Source: Dunaliella salina
Taxonomy: Eukaryota; Chlorophyta; Chlorophyceae; Chlamydomonadales; Dunaliellaceae
NCBI GenBank assembly: GCA_002284615.2
Contig: MU069895.1
Span: forward strand, 54,484-66,983
DNA: 12,500 bases
Reading direction: 5' to 3'
This document shows positions 1 through 7,486 of this stretch, piece after piece (the first letter of the stretch is position 1; every line of letters starts with the position of its first letter). Position numbers and translations under genes: made by a program. The notes beneath the pieces are model-generated. The model worked only from the letters and a program-made list of their open reading frames with translations. It made no database searches and was not told the DNA's origin.

Positions 1-77
<77 letters not shown>
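1..77. repeat. (CA)n microsatellite
   Basis: An uninterrupted CA dinucleotide run of about 38 units that begins at the window edge, so its true length is unknown. It lies immediately upstream of a probable splice acceptor and would then be intronic. Confidence 0.98.
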
Positions 78-81
<4 letters not shown>

Positions 82-98
82 TGACGGCTCCTCATCAG

Positions 99-224
99 GT
101 GATAATCCTGGTGGCCACGTTGACTGGCCACCTGTATGAGTACAAGCTCCTGGAGCTGCAAAACGCTGAGGGTCCCAAGTGCTTCTTAGCCGCACAGTGG
201 AGCATGTTGCCCCCAAAGATGTAA
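99..224 (+). CDS. Probable terminal coding exon of a host gene (beta-propeller/PROPPIN-like C-terminus?)
   Basis: A CTGAC branch-point-like motif (81-85) precedes CAG at 96-98. From GTG at 99 one frame runs to TAA at 222-224 and reads as an ordinary protein end: a hydrophobic VIILVATL strand, then TGHLYEYKLLEL, then a GPKCFLAAQWSML tail. The pattern of a beta strand, a G-x-L-Y-x-Y turn and a late G-x-C stretch resembles the last blade of WD-repeat/PROPPIN (Atg18/WIPI) proteins. That family call rests on weak resemblance. The same frame is open upstream to 78, so the exon start depends on the acceptor chosen. An AATAAA signal follows at 454-459. The frame could also be a pseudogene fragment. 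Confidence 0.4.
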   Translation: MIILVATLTGHLYEYKLLELQNAEGPKCFLAAQWSMLPPKM

Positions 225-453
225 GATACCATTCAAAGAAAGCGCCCCTTGTTATCGGATCGCTTGAACCGCTTGTGACTTGATGCTAGGGTCTGGGGCC
301 TGTGTCTCGTCCCAGGTCTGAGCCTTGGGGCTGGTTTCAGGGATTATGCTGGAGCCCTGATGGTGAGGACATGGCAAGAGTGGACTGTGTATATTTCTAT
401 TTTTCACACCTCCATTGATCCTCCAACGAACATGAGCACCATGATCTTCATTT

Positions 454-459
454 AATAAA
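454..459 (+). promoter_or_regulatory. Candidate polyadenylation signal AATAAA
   Basis: A canonical AATAAA hexamer lies 230 bp downstream of the stop of the probable terminal exon, a plausible 3' UTR length. No other evidence fixes the cleavage site. Confidence 0.35.
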
Positions 460-550
460 GAACGCCTTCATGTAGTTGTGATCCACATGTCACGCTCCTC
501 ATCCTTACGTGGCTGTGGAAATTGAAGGAGAGTTCCAAGTAGAGGGATGC

Positions 551-706
551 ATGCACCACCCTGCAAATCCTGCAAGAAGCATTTCTTCTAGAATCAGACC
601 ACACCGAGCAGCCAAATTATCTGGCTGAAGGTTATGCTCTCTTGTAAACCTTGTAAGCCATGTACCACCCTGCAAGTCCTGCAAAAAGCAATTCTACTAC
701 TATCAG
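551..706 (+). repeat. Imperfect direct repeat, 47 bp, offset 109 bp
   Basis: Segments 551-597 and 660-706 both begin ATG(C/T)ACCACCCTGCAA and end ATCAG, with about 7 mismatches over 47 bp. They lie in an otherwise gene-free stretch. The reading frames here (cysteine-rich near 640-690) are short and not recognised. Confidence 0.7.
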
Positions 707-1118
707 TAAACATCCCAAGTCCGGCAGCATGCCTAGGGAAGGACCATCGTATTTTTTCCAAGCCGCGCAGTGGAATGTATCGTTCTCGAGACCAGGCAAA
801 AGAAAAGGGGAAGTCAAAGACTCTCCACATCATTACGCTATATTACATTACATTGGGCCAGCAAGTTTAGCTGCTCTGCTTCTTGACAAAAGTCCATGAG
901 CTTGTATAGAAGCAGTGAGTCTCATTAAATTGCCTTTGTTGAAAATATACAGGATTCTGAGATCTAACTTCATAACTGTAAAATAACGCCTGCTTCATCC
1001 TGCATTGTTTTGTAGGTAGGAAAGTCAGAACCGCGCTACTGCAATTGAGGAGAGAGCGCCAGGTTGGTTCAAAGGCCAGTGCCACCAATGACCGACAGAA
1101 CACAAGTTGATGATGATT
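707..1118. other. No gene recognised
   Basis: Unique-looking sequence between the direct repeat and the LINE tail. The only notable detail is that one frame near 743-775 encodes EGPSYFFQAAQW, which echoes EGPKCFLAAQW of the exon ending at 224. No RNA gene or clear transposon end is seen. Confidence 0.5.
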
Positions 1119-1119
1119 T

Positions 1120-1139
1120 GATTAGATTAGATTAGATTA
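1120..1139 (-). repeat. (GATTA)4, read as (TAATC)n 3' tail of the minus-strand LINE
   Basis: Four perfect GATTA units on the plus strand. They sit just beyond the 3' end of the minus-strand LINE coding remnant. Short simple-repeat tails are usual for several non-LTR clades, so I read this as the tail of that LINE. Confidence 0.6.
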
Positions 1140-2377
1140 CATATGGAGAACTTCAGCCAGACGGCTCAGCTCAGGCATGAAAAAGAGAAGTTTTTGTTGT
1201 GTTGCAAGAGGAAACTAGAAACAACTTGGTCACTCAGATGTTGGCGCAGAAAGGTTGTGCAAGTGGAAAATCACCAGAGTCCAGAAAAGCTCGGAGGATT
1301 GTTTGTCTCAATGCACAGATCCCCTCACCTCGACACATGATAAGGACGTGTACCTCATCATGGACCTGTCCACAGGAGCAACGTTCGCACACAGGAGAAA
1401 TCTCCCCAAGAGGCAGTTTCCACGTTCAGAGTGTGAGCTCTCAGTCGAAAACTACTGACATTCTGCATGATGACATGCGGAGACGAATCCAGATGCAGGT
1501 ATCCTGGCGTCCTGAGAGGTAAGGTAAGGTTACATCGCTTTATACGCCTACGAGGGCAGCTGAGCGAAAACACAGACCTGAAACTAGACAAGTCTAAAAG
1601 AAAGCTTGTAAATAGAGGCGTCCTGATAATCAATTTCTACAGGTTTTTGTGCTAAGTGACAGGTAGCACAAACAATACGACCTGTAGCTTCACGTGGCAT
1701 AACCTTGTTGTGCAAAAATTGGATAAGCTTGTACATTGGGTGTTGCAATTAGGACCGGCAATTACCGGTAAAAATAATTGTTTGAAATTCACCAATATGA
1801 TATGTATTACCTTTGGTCTAAGTAAGTAACTACATATTCAAAAACTGGCTATATGCTGGAAGGAACTTCATATAAATTTAAGCGGACAAATTAGCGAAGC
1901 TTCCGGAAAAAAATCTGTTTTTTTAGTGATTAATTTCCGATCAGTGCACGCATTCTGATCAAAAGGCAAAGCAAAAAACGTTCAATAAGTGGGCAACTTG
2001 TTGTTCGCAGGTACACTCCCTCAACAGCTCTCCATGCACTGCGCATCCTGTATTTCAAGTCATCAGTAAAATCTTGGTTGGGAATTGGAACGCCCTGCTT
2101 CATTGCCGTCACAAAGGAGTCACTGCGCCGCAATCCAAGAAAGCCATCTAAAACCTGGGAAGTCCAGCAGGAAGGTGCCTTATAATGCACAGATCCGCAC
2201 GACAGACTTTTCTTAGCGTCTCACGGTTAGCGTTGAGCATACTATTATACATCTGAATAGAGGACTTGAACAAGAAAAATTGCAATGGCAAACGCCCACA
2301 TTCTTGTAGAACACTTCAGTCTGTGGTAGCACGCTTCACCTAATGAACCCTTTGGAAAACTCATGTGACGCACTTGT
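1140..2377 (-). pseudogene. LINE ORF2-type C-terminal half (post-RT region and CCHC knuckle), dead copy
   Basis: Read on the minus strand from 2377 downward, the frame carries the post-thumb LINE block KRATTD-stop-SVLQECG (stop TGA at 2317-2315, probably from TGG), then LPLQFFLFKSS, then YNSMLNANRETLRKV. After a frameshift it continues at 2190-1930 with W-x-x-Q-V-L-D and FTDDLKYRMRSAWRAVEGV. About 290 bp of less clear sequence follow. The frame at 1633-1358 then gives YLHLDSSPHV and FRLRAHTLNVETASW (about 1450-1406). A further frameshift leads to a zinc knuckle C-x2-C-x9-H-x4-C at 1389-1333 with an internal DE before the histidine, as is typical of LINE C-termini. At least three frameshifts and several stops make it inactive. 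Confidence 0.75.
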
Positions 2378-2980
2378 AATACCGTAGGTTCACGATCAAT
2401 TCGTAAATTACTTAATTATATTGCCCAAAAACGAAATCTTACGAAGTGAAAGAAATAATCCCTGGCCAAAATTACGAAGTGGTACGAAATGGAAACGACG
2501 TGCAAATTAATGAAAATTGTTGAAAGTGGTAGGAGTTGAGGAACATGGAGCAACTGCAGCAGAAGATGGGCAGCAAGAGGCGGGCAAATGTTGGCGATGC
2601 ACCATTGGCCCAGTCTACTGTAGCCATGCAAGCAGTGAATTGGACAAGCGCAAGTCCATGCCATTAAGCCCATGATGCCTGTGATGAGGCATTCACATCT
2701 GATTGGATGTGAGCCTCATATATGACACCAGGGATGACCAACCCAAGTTCACCAACCTGGGCCCCAGCCAGCCCTGATGCCCTGCCAAGGCCACAGCAGC
2801 AAGTTACCTGTGCGGAAGCTGACCTTCCAGTGGCCTTCCAGCAGCCTTTTGCCTACTGGGACGAACTGCCTTGTACACCACAAAATGATGGCGAAATACG
2901 AAGTGGTACGAACTAGTACGAACCGGTACGAACCAAAAAAAAAATTAATACCGCGGTACGAAGTAATCGTGAACGGTATT
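2378..2980. mobile_element. Non-autonomous TIR DNA transposon (MITE-like) nested in the LINE
   Basis: The left end 2378-2405 begins AATACCGT and contains TTCACGAT and TTCGTA. The reverse complement of the right end 2957-2980 reads AATACCG, TTCACGATTA, CTTCGTA. This gives a 24-28 bp terminal inverted repeat with one 3-bp indel. Subterminal TACGAA motifs start at 2440, 2473, 2483 on the left and 2897, 2907, 2917, 2927, 2957 on the right. No transposase frame is present. A proline-rich 64-codon frame (2722-2916) ends inside the subterminal repeats and may be chance or captured sequence. LINE coding on the two sides joins logically across the element, which confirms insertion. No convincing target duplication was found by eye, and the superfamily is not assigned. 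Confidence 0.75.
2897..2936 (+). repeat. 10-bp tandem subterminal repeat (TACGAA-N4)x4
   Basis: TACGAA occurs at 2897, 2907, 2917 and 2927, exactly 10 bp apart, and again at 2957. The left subterminal pair at 2473 and 2483 has the same spacing. Arrays like this near transposon ends often bind transposase; binding here is inferred only. Confidence 0.75.
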
Positions 2981-3355
2981 TCACACGCAAATTCCTAGCC
3001 TTCCTTAATATACTTTGTACCCCACACCTGCATACTTTCCAGCTGGAGCCAGGTATGTTTTTCCCAACCAAAGCCATACATGCGGCCTGTCCCCCAATGC
3101 ATGCTCACGTGCGAATTGCCTTATTCTGTAAGTAGATGCCATGAAAGGGGCAGCGACATGTTCGGAGGACTTAGCCATTTCATTATTTTTTTTTGAAACC
3201 ATAAGTACTCGAAGGACTCCTTGTGGGGCAATGGCACCTCACCAATGGTGAACACAAGCAAGTTGGATCCTGAGGAGTTGAAAATGCACCACGTCTGACT
3301 TAGCTGTGTAGATGCTGAGATGCTTCGTCGCCCTCTGGATTCGGAAGTTCGAAAT
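2981..3355 (-). pseudogene. LINE reverse transcriptase thumb region, 5'-truncated, same copy as 1140-2377
   Basis: On the minus strand this encodes ATKHLSIYTAKSDVVHF, NSSGSNLLVF, VPLPHKESFEYLW (S-F-x-Y-L at 3216-3202, the RT thumb landmark normally followed by G), then PFMASTYRIRQFAREH and LWLGKTYLAPAGKY, in three overlapping frames. This is the usual order of a LINE RT C-terminus: KS-x-V-x-F, then F-x-Y-L, then the helix R-I-x-x-F, then LWL-K-x-Y-PAGMY-like. Sequence upstream of the KS block (fingers, palm, catalytic x-D-D) is missing, and by about 3360 the DNA belongs to a different element on the other strand, so this is a 5'-truncated insertion. The frame resumes at 2377 after the TIR element. 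It is a dead copy. Confidence 0.7.
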
Positions 3356-3365
3356 ATTGTACACC

Positions 3366-3950
3366 GACACACTCCACATTGGCTGTTTCCATCCAGATAA
3401 CCACCACACACACAGCTCAGTCGCCTTGATGGCATTATAGTTTTGCCTCTTGAAGGCAGAGACTCCACACATCACCTGCAGAATATGAATCCCAGAGACA
3501 GACATCCACCTCATTGAGCTCAAATTTTGTTCTGACACTAACCCCGAATAAACTCTCCACACTGCGCAAAAAATCAGCACACACACACCATTGAAAGCTT
3601 GCGCACAAAAATTCTTTGGGGCAAACACCACAATGACAGAGTCGCGCTACTCACCATATTGATTGGAGTTGTTGGAACTATCCCCAATCCCTACAATGTT
3701 GATCCCCTCTGCAAACTTGCCGAATCAAAGACAAAGCCCACAAAAGTGCCAAAGAACTCCACTATCACGCTGTTAAGTCCCTAACCGAAGTTCACAACAC
3801 CAATAATGCAATCCAATTCAGTCACTTATGCTATGTTACATAAGCAATAGGGTTTTGGGGGCGGAGGCTACAGGGAGGGCTGCGTACTGGACAGCGGGGC
3901 TCGCAGCGGAACGGATGGCAGACGACCCGCCAAGGAGCACCTTACCTTAT
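3366..3950 (+). pseudogene. Family X remnant E: nuclease-like domain and C-terminal tail, degraded
   Basis: Across several frames the plus strand matches the C-terminal 150 or so residues of the copy ending at 8503. It gives THPHWLFPS-type sequence, SRLDGIIVLPLEGR (the P of the PD motif is L here; D codon 3428-3430), HLIELKFCSDTNP (E-L-K at 3516-3524), a stop in NPE-stop, then NDRVALLTILIGVVGTI, LHYHAVKSLTEVHNTNNAI, a glycine-coding G-rich patch (3847-3895) and a tail ADDPPRST equivalent to ANNPPDPH. At least three frame changes are needed. Short minus-strand frames over 3366-3630 are shadows of this remnant. Its divergence marks it as older than copies A and B. Its 5' side meets the antisense LINE at about 3360. 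Confidence 0.75.
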
Positions 3951-4037
3951 CACCAGCATCACTCCCATTGTAAAAGTCCTCTCAATGCCAATGCAACCCA
4001 CCCTTAAAACCTTAGCCTGTCACTGCACTTATACCTC

Positions 4038-4424
4038 ATGGAAATCGGCATAAACAGGCTCTCTGCTTTGATGAATAATAACCTCACGCATATTATTGAT
4101 GCGAACAAACTCACATCTCTGTTTGGCCGCAACATAAAGACCAAACATATCTCAGCTCTGAATAGACTCTCTCATACCCTCAACACCCACACTCTGACTG
4201 AGGACAGACCTGACCTCATCAGCACAATCATTCACAACCAAGACAGCTCACCCAATAAAACCCCTGAATCACGCTGCATAAATCATACAACATATACAGA
4301 AATGATGAAAACAGAACATACACCAACAGGATGGAATTGGTCAAAGTTTTACCCAGGCCATGCCCCCCCTGATCCTTCCAACCCAGACAGTGGGAAATGT
4401 GCCCCTAATACACACACACCCTGA
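4038..4424 (+). pseudogene. Family X copy A: N-terminal region
   Basis: A 128-codon frame rich in polar residues, starting MEIGINRLSALMNNN, with no motif I recognise. The frame is closed upstream by TAA about 30 bp before this ATG, so the true start is not certain. It ends at a stop inside the first copy of a duplicated segment (4398-4443). The same duplicated segment read in the next frame continues as DSRAYSN into the PHD-containing frame, so this is probably the first part of one ORF. It follows directly after remnant E, in the same orientation. Confidence 0.5.
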
Positions 4425-4582
4425 TTCTAGGGCTTACAGCAACATGTACCATGCATGTGCAGCATGCATGGTACCAGCATGTGCCCCTATGGGGGCATGC
4501 ATATGCAGCATGCATGGTACCAGCATGGTACCAGAATGTGCCCCTAATATACACACACCCTGATTCTAGGGCTTACAGCAAC
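4398..4582 (+). repeat. 45-bp direct duplication flanking a palindromic insert
   Basis: Segment 4398-4443 (TGTGCCCCTAATACACACAC onward) recurs at 4537-4582 with one evident mismatch. The 93 bp between are nested palindromes: GTACCATGCAT and ATGCATGGTAC form an arm pair around 4446-4474, and GGTACC, GCATGC and ATGCAT recur through 4535. The insertion interrupts the ORF of copy A. Confidence 0.85.
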
Positions 4583-5452
4583 CCCCTCTTTGATGCTGAG
4601 GATATGGAAGTAGAAAATGCTTCCCTCAGCAGCCAGGAGAGCCCATTTCCAAACAGTAAACCATGTGCAGAAGGGCACTCATACCAAAGCAGACGCACTC
4701 GCAAAATAAACAATCCCCACACGGAGCTGTCGCAAACACAAGTACACAATATACAACCCAATCAACCCTTTGCAACACCCCACACACAGGCCCCGTCCCT
4801 GGAGTCCTCTCAGACCCCACAAATTGGAAGCAGAAGGTCCAGAGGGAGCCGAGCCCCAACAACACTTTTTGACCCTGATCCCCAACCCATAATAACCCCT
4901 TTTCCCACACCTCCAAACACCTCAAGCGCTGATTTCCCCCAATGGCTCTGGAATTATATACAGAATAAGGCTGCTACATTAAGCGCAGTTGAAGCTAGCA
5001 ACACCATCTTCCGCTTTGACCATGTCATCCTACATATCTTGGGCTGGCAACACCTCCAAAAATATAAAAGATCTTCTCAAGAAAAAAAGCAAAAACAATA
5101 CAAAGTACAATGGCACCCCGTCACCATTGAAAAATGGGCCTTGCCCATTTTCCAAAATGATGGGCTGAAAGTGGCCTCTTCAAAGCATGTACCAAGGAGA
5201 ACTAAACTAGACCCATGTTGCCAGCTCAACCGGAGCCCTTTAAGCAAAGAACACTCCTTTGAAAGTCAATGCCATGACGATATGCCCACCTGTGATACCT
5301 GCCACCGCACATACCACTGGGACTGCCTCATAGATGTCAAAGCATGCTCCCAAAATGAACGGACACTGAGCAAACAAAATGAGCACTGGGACTGCCCTGC
5401 CTGCGCATCCCTGTCAGACTTCCAAAAAAGCGGAAAGGATCAACTTCTCTGA
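4451..5452 (+). pseudogene. Family X copy A: PHD-finger segment
   Basis: A 333-codon frame; the first 30 or so codons come from the palindromic insert and are not ancestral. Residues 35-160 are polar and low-complexity (Ser, Pro, Gln, Thr). YKVQWHP lies at residues 217-223. A PHD-type zinc finger follows: C281-x2-C284-x4-H289-x2-C292, and W313-x-C315-x2-C318 as the closing knuckle, the classic PHD spacing. The first knuckle is irregular, with C256, C257 and C274 as candidate ligands. PHD fingers usually read histone H3 tails, so a chromatin-targeting role for the element protein is possible but inferred. The frame is lost at an A-run near 5426; the next frame carries on the protein. Confidence 0.7.
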
Positions 5453-5852
5453 AGACTGTGAAATGATCTATGTAGAATGGCATCCTAAATGGGAAGCTGA
5501 AGAAATGCTACGAATACATCCAGACCTGGATGCTCATGTGCCAGCCTGTGACGCGGAGGAAAGACCAGAGGAAATAGAAGACCCCTTGGCCATTAAGATA
5601 GACCTGGATAATCTTGTCAACCAAGGCTTTGAAGGCAATCCTCAGAGCCTATCTGAATCTCCATGGCTCTCAACCACTGGCTGCGCAATTTGCAAGAATG
5701 TCACCTTTGACTTCCAACCTACCAATCCCCAGACAGATATCATGCCAACGTGGCAATGTGAAATATCATTAGAAGTGTTGACCTCATGGAGGAAACTCTT
5801 CACTTGGACACAACTGATGAGGTTGCCATGCCAACACAAATGCCAGAGGTAA
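5428..5852 (+). pseudogene. Family X copy A: post-PHD linker segment
   Basis: This is the continuation of the PHD protein in a shifted frame (open from 5379, meaningful from about 5428). It carries a second Y-V-x-W-H-P motif (5469-5486) followed by KWEAEEML, an acidic stretch (EERPEEIEDPLA), and TGCAICKNV with a later WQC, possibly a further zinc site. It ends at TAA 5850-5852. In another frame, 5765-5850 is acidic and methionine-rich (DLMEETLHLDTTDE), so a compensating pair of frameshifts near 5765 and 5851 is as likely as a simple stop. No family is recognised for this linker. Confidence 0.45.
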
Positions 5853-6050
5853 CCACCTGAATGCGCTTGTATTTACAATGCCAATGGCAAGTGCATGGGC
5901 ATGCTCACTATAGAAAGGCTCACAACCCTGCTCGAAGCCTACAAAGCAGCCAAAAGAGCAGGCATCCATGCCACCATTCAGCCCCCTGTCCAGGATTCAG
6001 CATCTGAAATCATGGGTCTGCTCTCACGCCAAAAGGCTCAACAAAAAAAA
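5853..6050 (+). pseudogene. Family X copy A: N-terminal part of the methyltransferase-like domain
   Basis: In the frame of ATG 5895 (open from 5853) the sequence reads ECACIYNANGKCMGML, then ERLTTLLEAYKAAKRAG, probably helical, then SASEIMGLLSRQK. The frame breaks at the A8 run near 6043-6050. The next frame carries the protein forward with ITPAHIRSALHKW. It looks like the lead-in to the following domain. No catalytic motif is visible in this part. Confidence 0.4.
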
Positions 6051-6753
6051 TCTTTTGGCCCAAAGCAAAGAGGTTTTCAATACAAACATATTTATTACTC
6101 CTGCCCACATCCGATCAGCCCTGCATAAATGGTGCATGGTCTCAGCGGAGAGGTTTTCCAGCCCTCTTGATTTTGAAAATACCTACAACACTTATTTCAG
6201 CACAAAGTACCAAGACCAGGTCTGTGGGGCGCACACAGACGCCCTCTCTGTGCGCTACACTGGCTTCTCCTTCTGCCATCCTCCACACGATGATGAAATG
6301 ATGTTTAAACTCCTACGCCACGCAGTGCACTCCTCCCTCCATTCCATAGATCCAGTTGCCACCTTCCTGCTCCTGCCCCACTGGAGAAGCTTCAGCTGTA
6401 ACGCGTATATGAGCTGGCTGAATCAATACCCAGATATTGCAAAATTCCTTGCCAAATTCCCTGCAAGAAAAATCCAATTCCAAGCACCACAACATTAATT
6501 TGATACCATACCCAATCCTGCCCCATCTTCCTATCCTATGCAACTCATTGTTGTGTGGAACCGTGATGCCAGAGTAATGCTAGATACCACAAACAAAGAC
6601 TGGTTTCAGTCCCTCCAGCAAGATGTAAAGCAAGTTACACCAGAAGCTTGTTGGCTACCATTGGATACTCCAAATACTGTCAGGCCGCTGCGTACCCACC
6701 TACACCTAGCATTAAATACTTGGAAACAGAAATTCCAATCACCCCCTCCCTGA
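6045..6753 (+). pseudogene. Family X copy A: methyltransferase-like domain (tentative)
   Basis: In one frame, with a stop at 6496-6498 (TAA where copy B has TGG), the protein reads ERFSSPLDFENTYNTYFS, DQVCGAHTDALSV, YTGFSFCHPPHDDEM (H-P-P at 6277-6285), about 25 residues, then ATFLLLPHWRSF, and later MQLIVVWN. The order F-x-SPL, D-x-x-x-G, G-x-F-x-x-x-PP, then a beta strand with LLLP-x-W resembles class I adenine-N6 methyltransferases of the PCIF1 or Dam-like kind, in which N/D-PP-F/Y/W is catalytic. Here the motif is H-P-P-H in both A and B, so activity is doubtful. The frame ends at 6751-6753 through a 1-nt length difference near 6737-6750 relative to copy B, which stays in frame. The family assignment is a hypothesis; the ORF fragment itself is clear. 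Confidence 0.5.
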
Positions 6754-7486
6754 CACCCATAGCTGCTCACACAAGTGCCCTCAGGAAAGGGCAGAATTCA
6801 CCCCTGCCAACTTCAACAAGATGTTCACACCTAAAGTCAAGGATTGGAGGGAAATCACCTACACTGATGGCAGTGTGATTGAACATAAAGATGACGACTC
6901 CCCGCCCCTTTCCGGTTCAGGTGTTTACAAACCAGGAAATGACACTGAAGCACCTTCCCAACACTTGCAACTGCACATAAAACCCAATGGCCATGGGCCA
7001 AACAATACCATCACCAGAGCAGGACTTGTGGGTATCCTTGTGGCACTCCAACACGAGCAAACTGAGATTGCCACAGATAATGCATGCTGCCTTTTTAATA
7101 TTTTTAATCAAACCCTTAACCCGATGCGCATGAGGTATCACCTACATGCAGAGCTCATTCATACAATATCAACCATATTAGAGCACTTTCCTCACCCTAT
7201 CCATTTTCACAAAGTCAAATGCCACTCTGGCATCATAGGAAATGAAGGGGCCGACGCTTGCGCTCGCACAGCAGCCCTCTCTCACGCCATAGACATTGCA
7301 CTTCCAGATGCCAGGGACCCTTTCCACAATTCCTATTGGCTTTCATTGAAGACCCCTTCCACACAAAATGATGGCATGCACCACTCCCACACGCTTCCGA
7401 TGCACTATCTCACCAACCTGAGCGGCAAACTTGAAACACACATGCACAAGAAACACAAGCTTGGCTCTGCTGACACCTCTGGATAA
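6754..7486 (+). pseudogene. Family X copy A: RNase HI domain
   Basis: From MFTPK (6821) the frame holds a complete RNase HI fold signature: YTDGS (D16), ITRA-x-LVGI (position 68), IATD-x-ACCLF (D86), KCHSGIIGNEGADACA (H135, D145). In the D-E-D-D active site the glutamate at residue 68 is glycine (GGA, 7022-7024), while copy B keeps GAG; copy A is therefore expected to be catalytically dead. RNase HI in LINEs removes the RNA strand of the cDNA hybrid. The frame stops at TAA 7484-7486, and the next domain follows in the same frame after a second TAA at 7490-7492. The lead-in from 6754 is in frame with MFTPK but disconnected from the previous domain by the 1-nt length difference. Confidence 0.85.

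Noticed and set aside
1741..1785. Small palindrome ACCGG-N6-CCGGT with AATT flanks as a MITE
   Set aside because: Only 5-bp arms, no target duplication and no second copy in the window.
3121..3631. Minus-strand frames of 115 and 130 codons as one new gene
   Set aside because: Below about 3355 they are pieces of the LINE RT thumb in shifting frames; above about 3366 they are the antisense shadow of family X remnant E, whose plus-strand translation matches the copy ending at 8503.
4398..4582. CRISPR-like repeat-spacer array
   Set aside because: Only two repeat copies, the intervening DNA is itself palindromic, and the sequence is eukaryotic.
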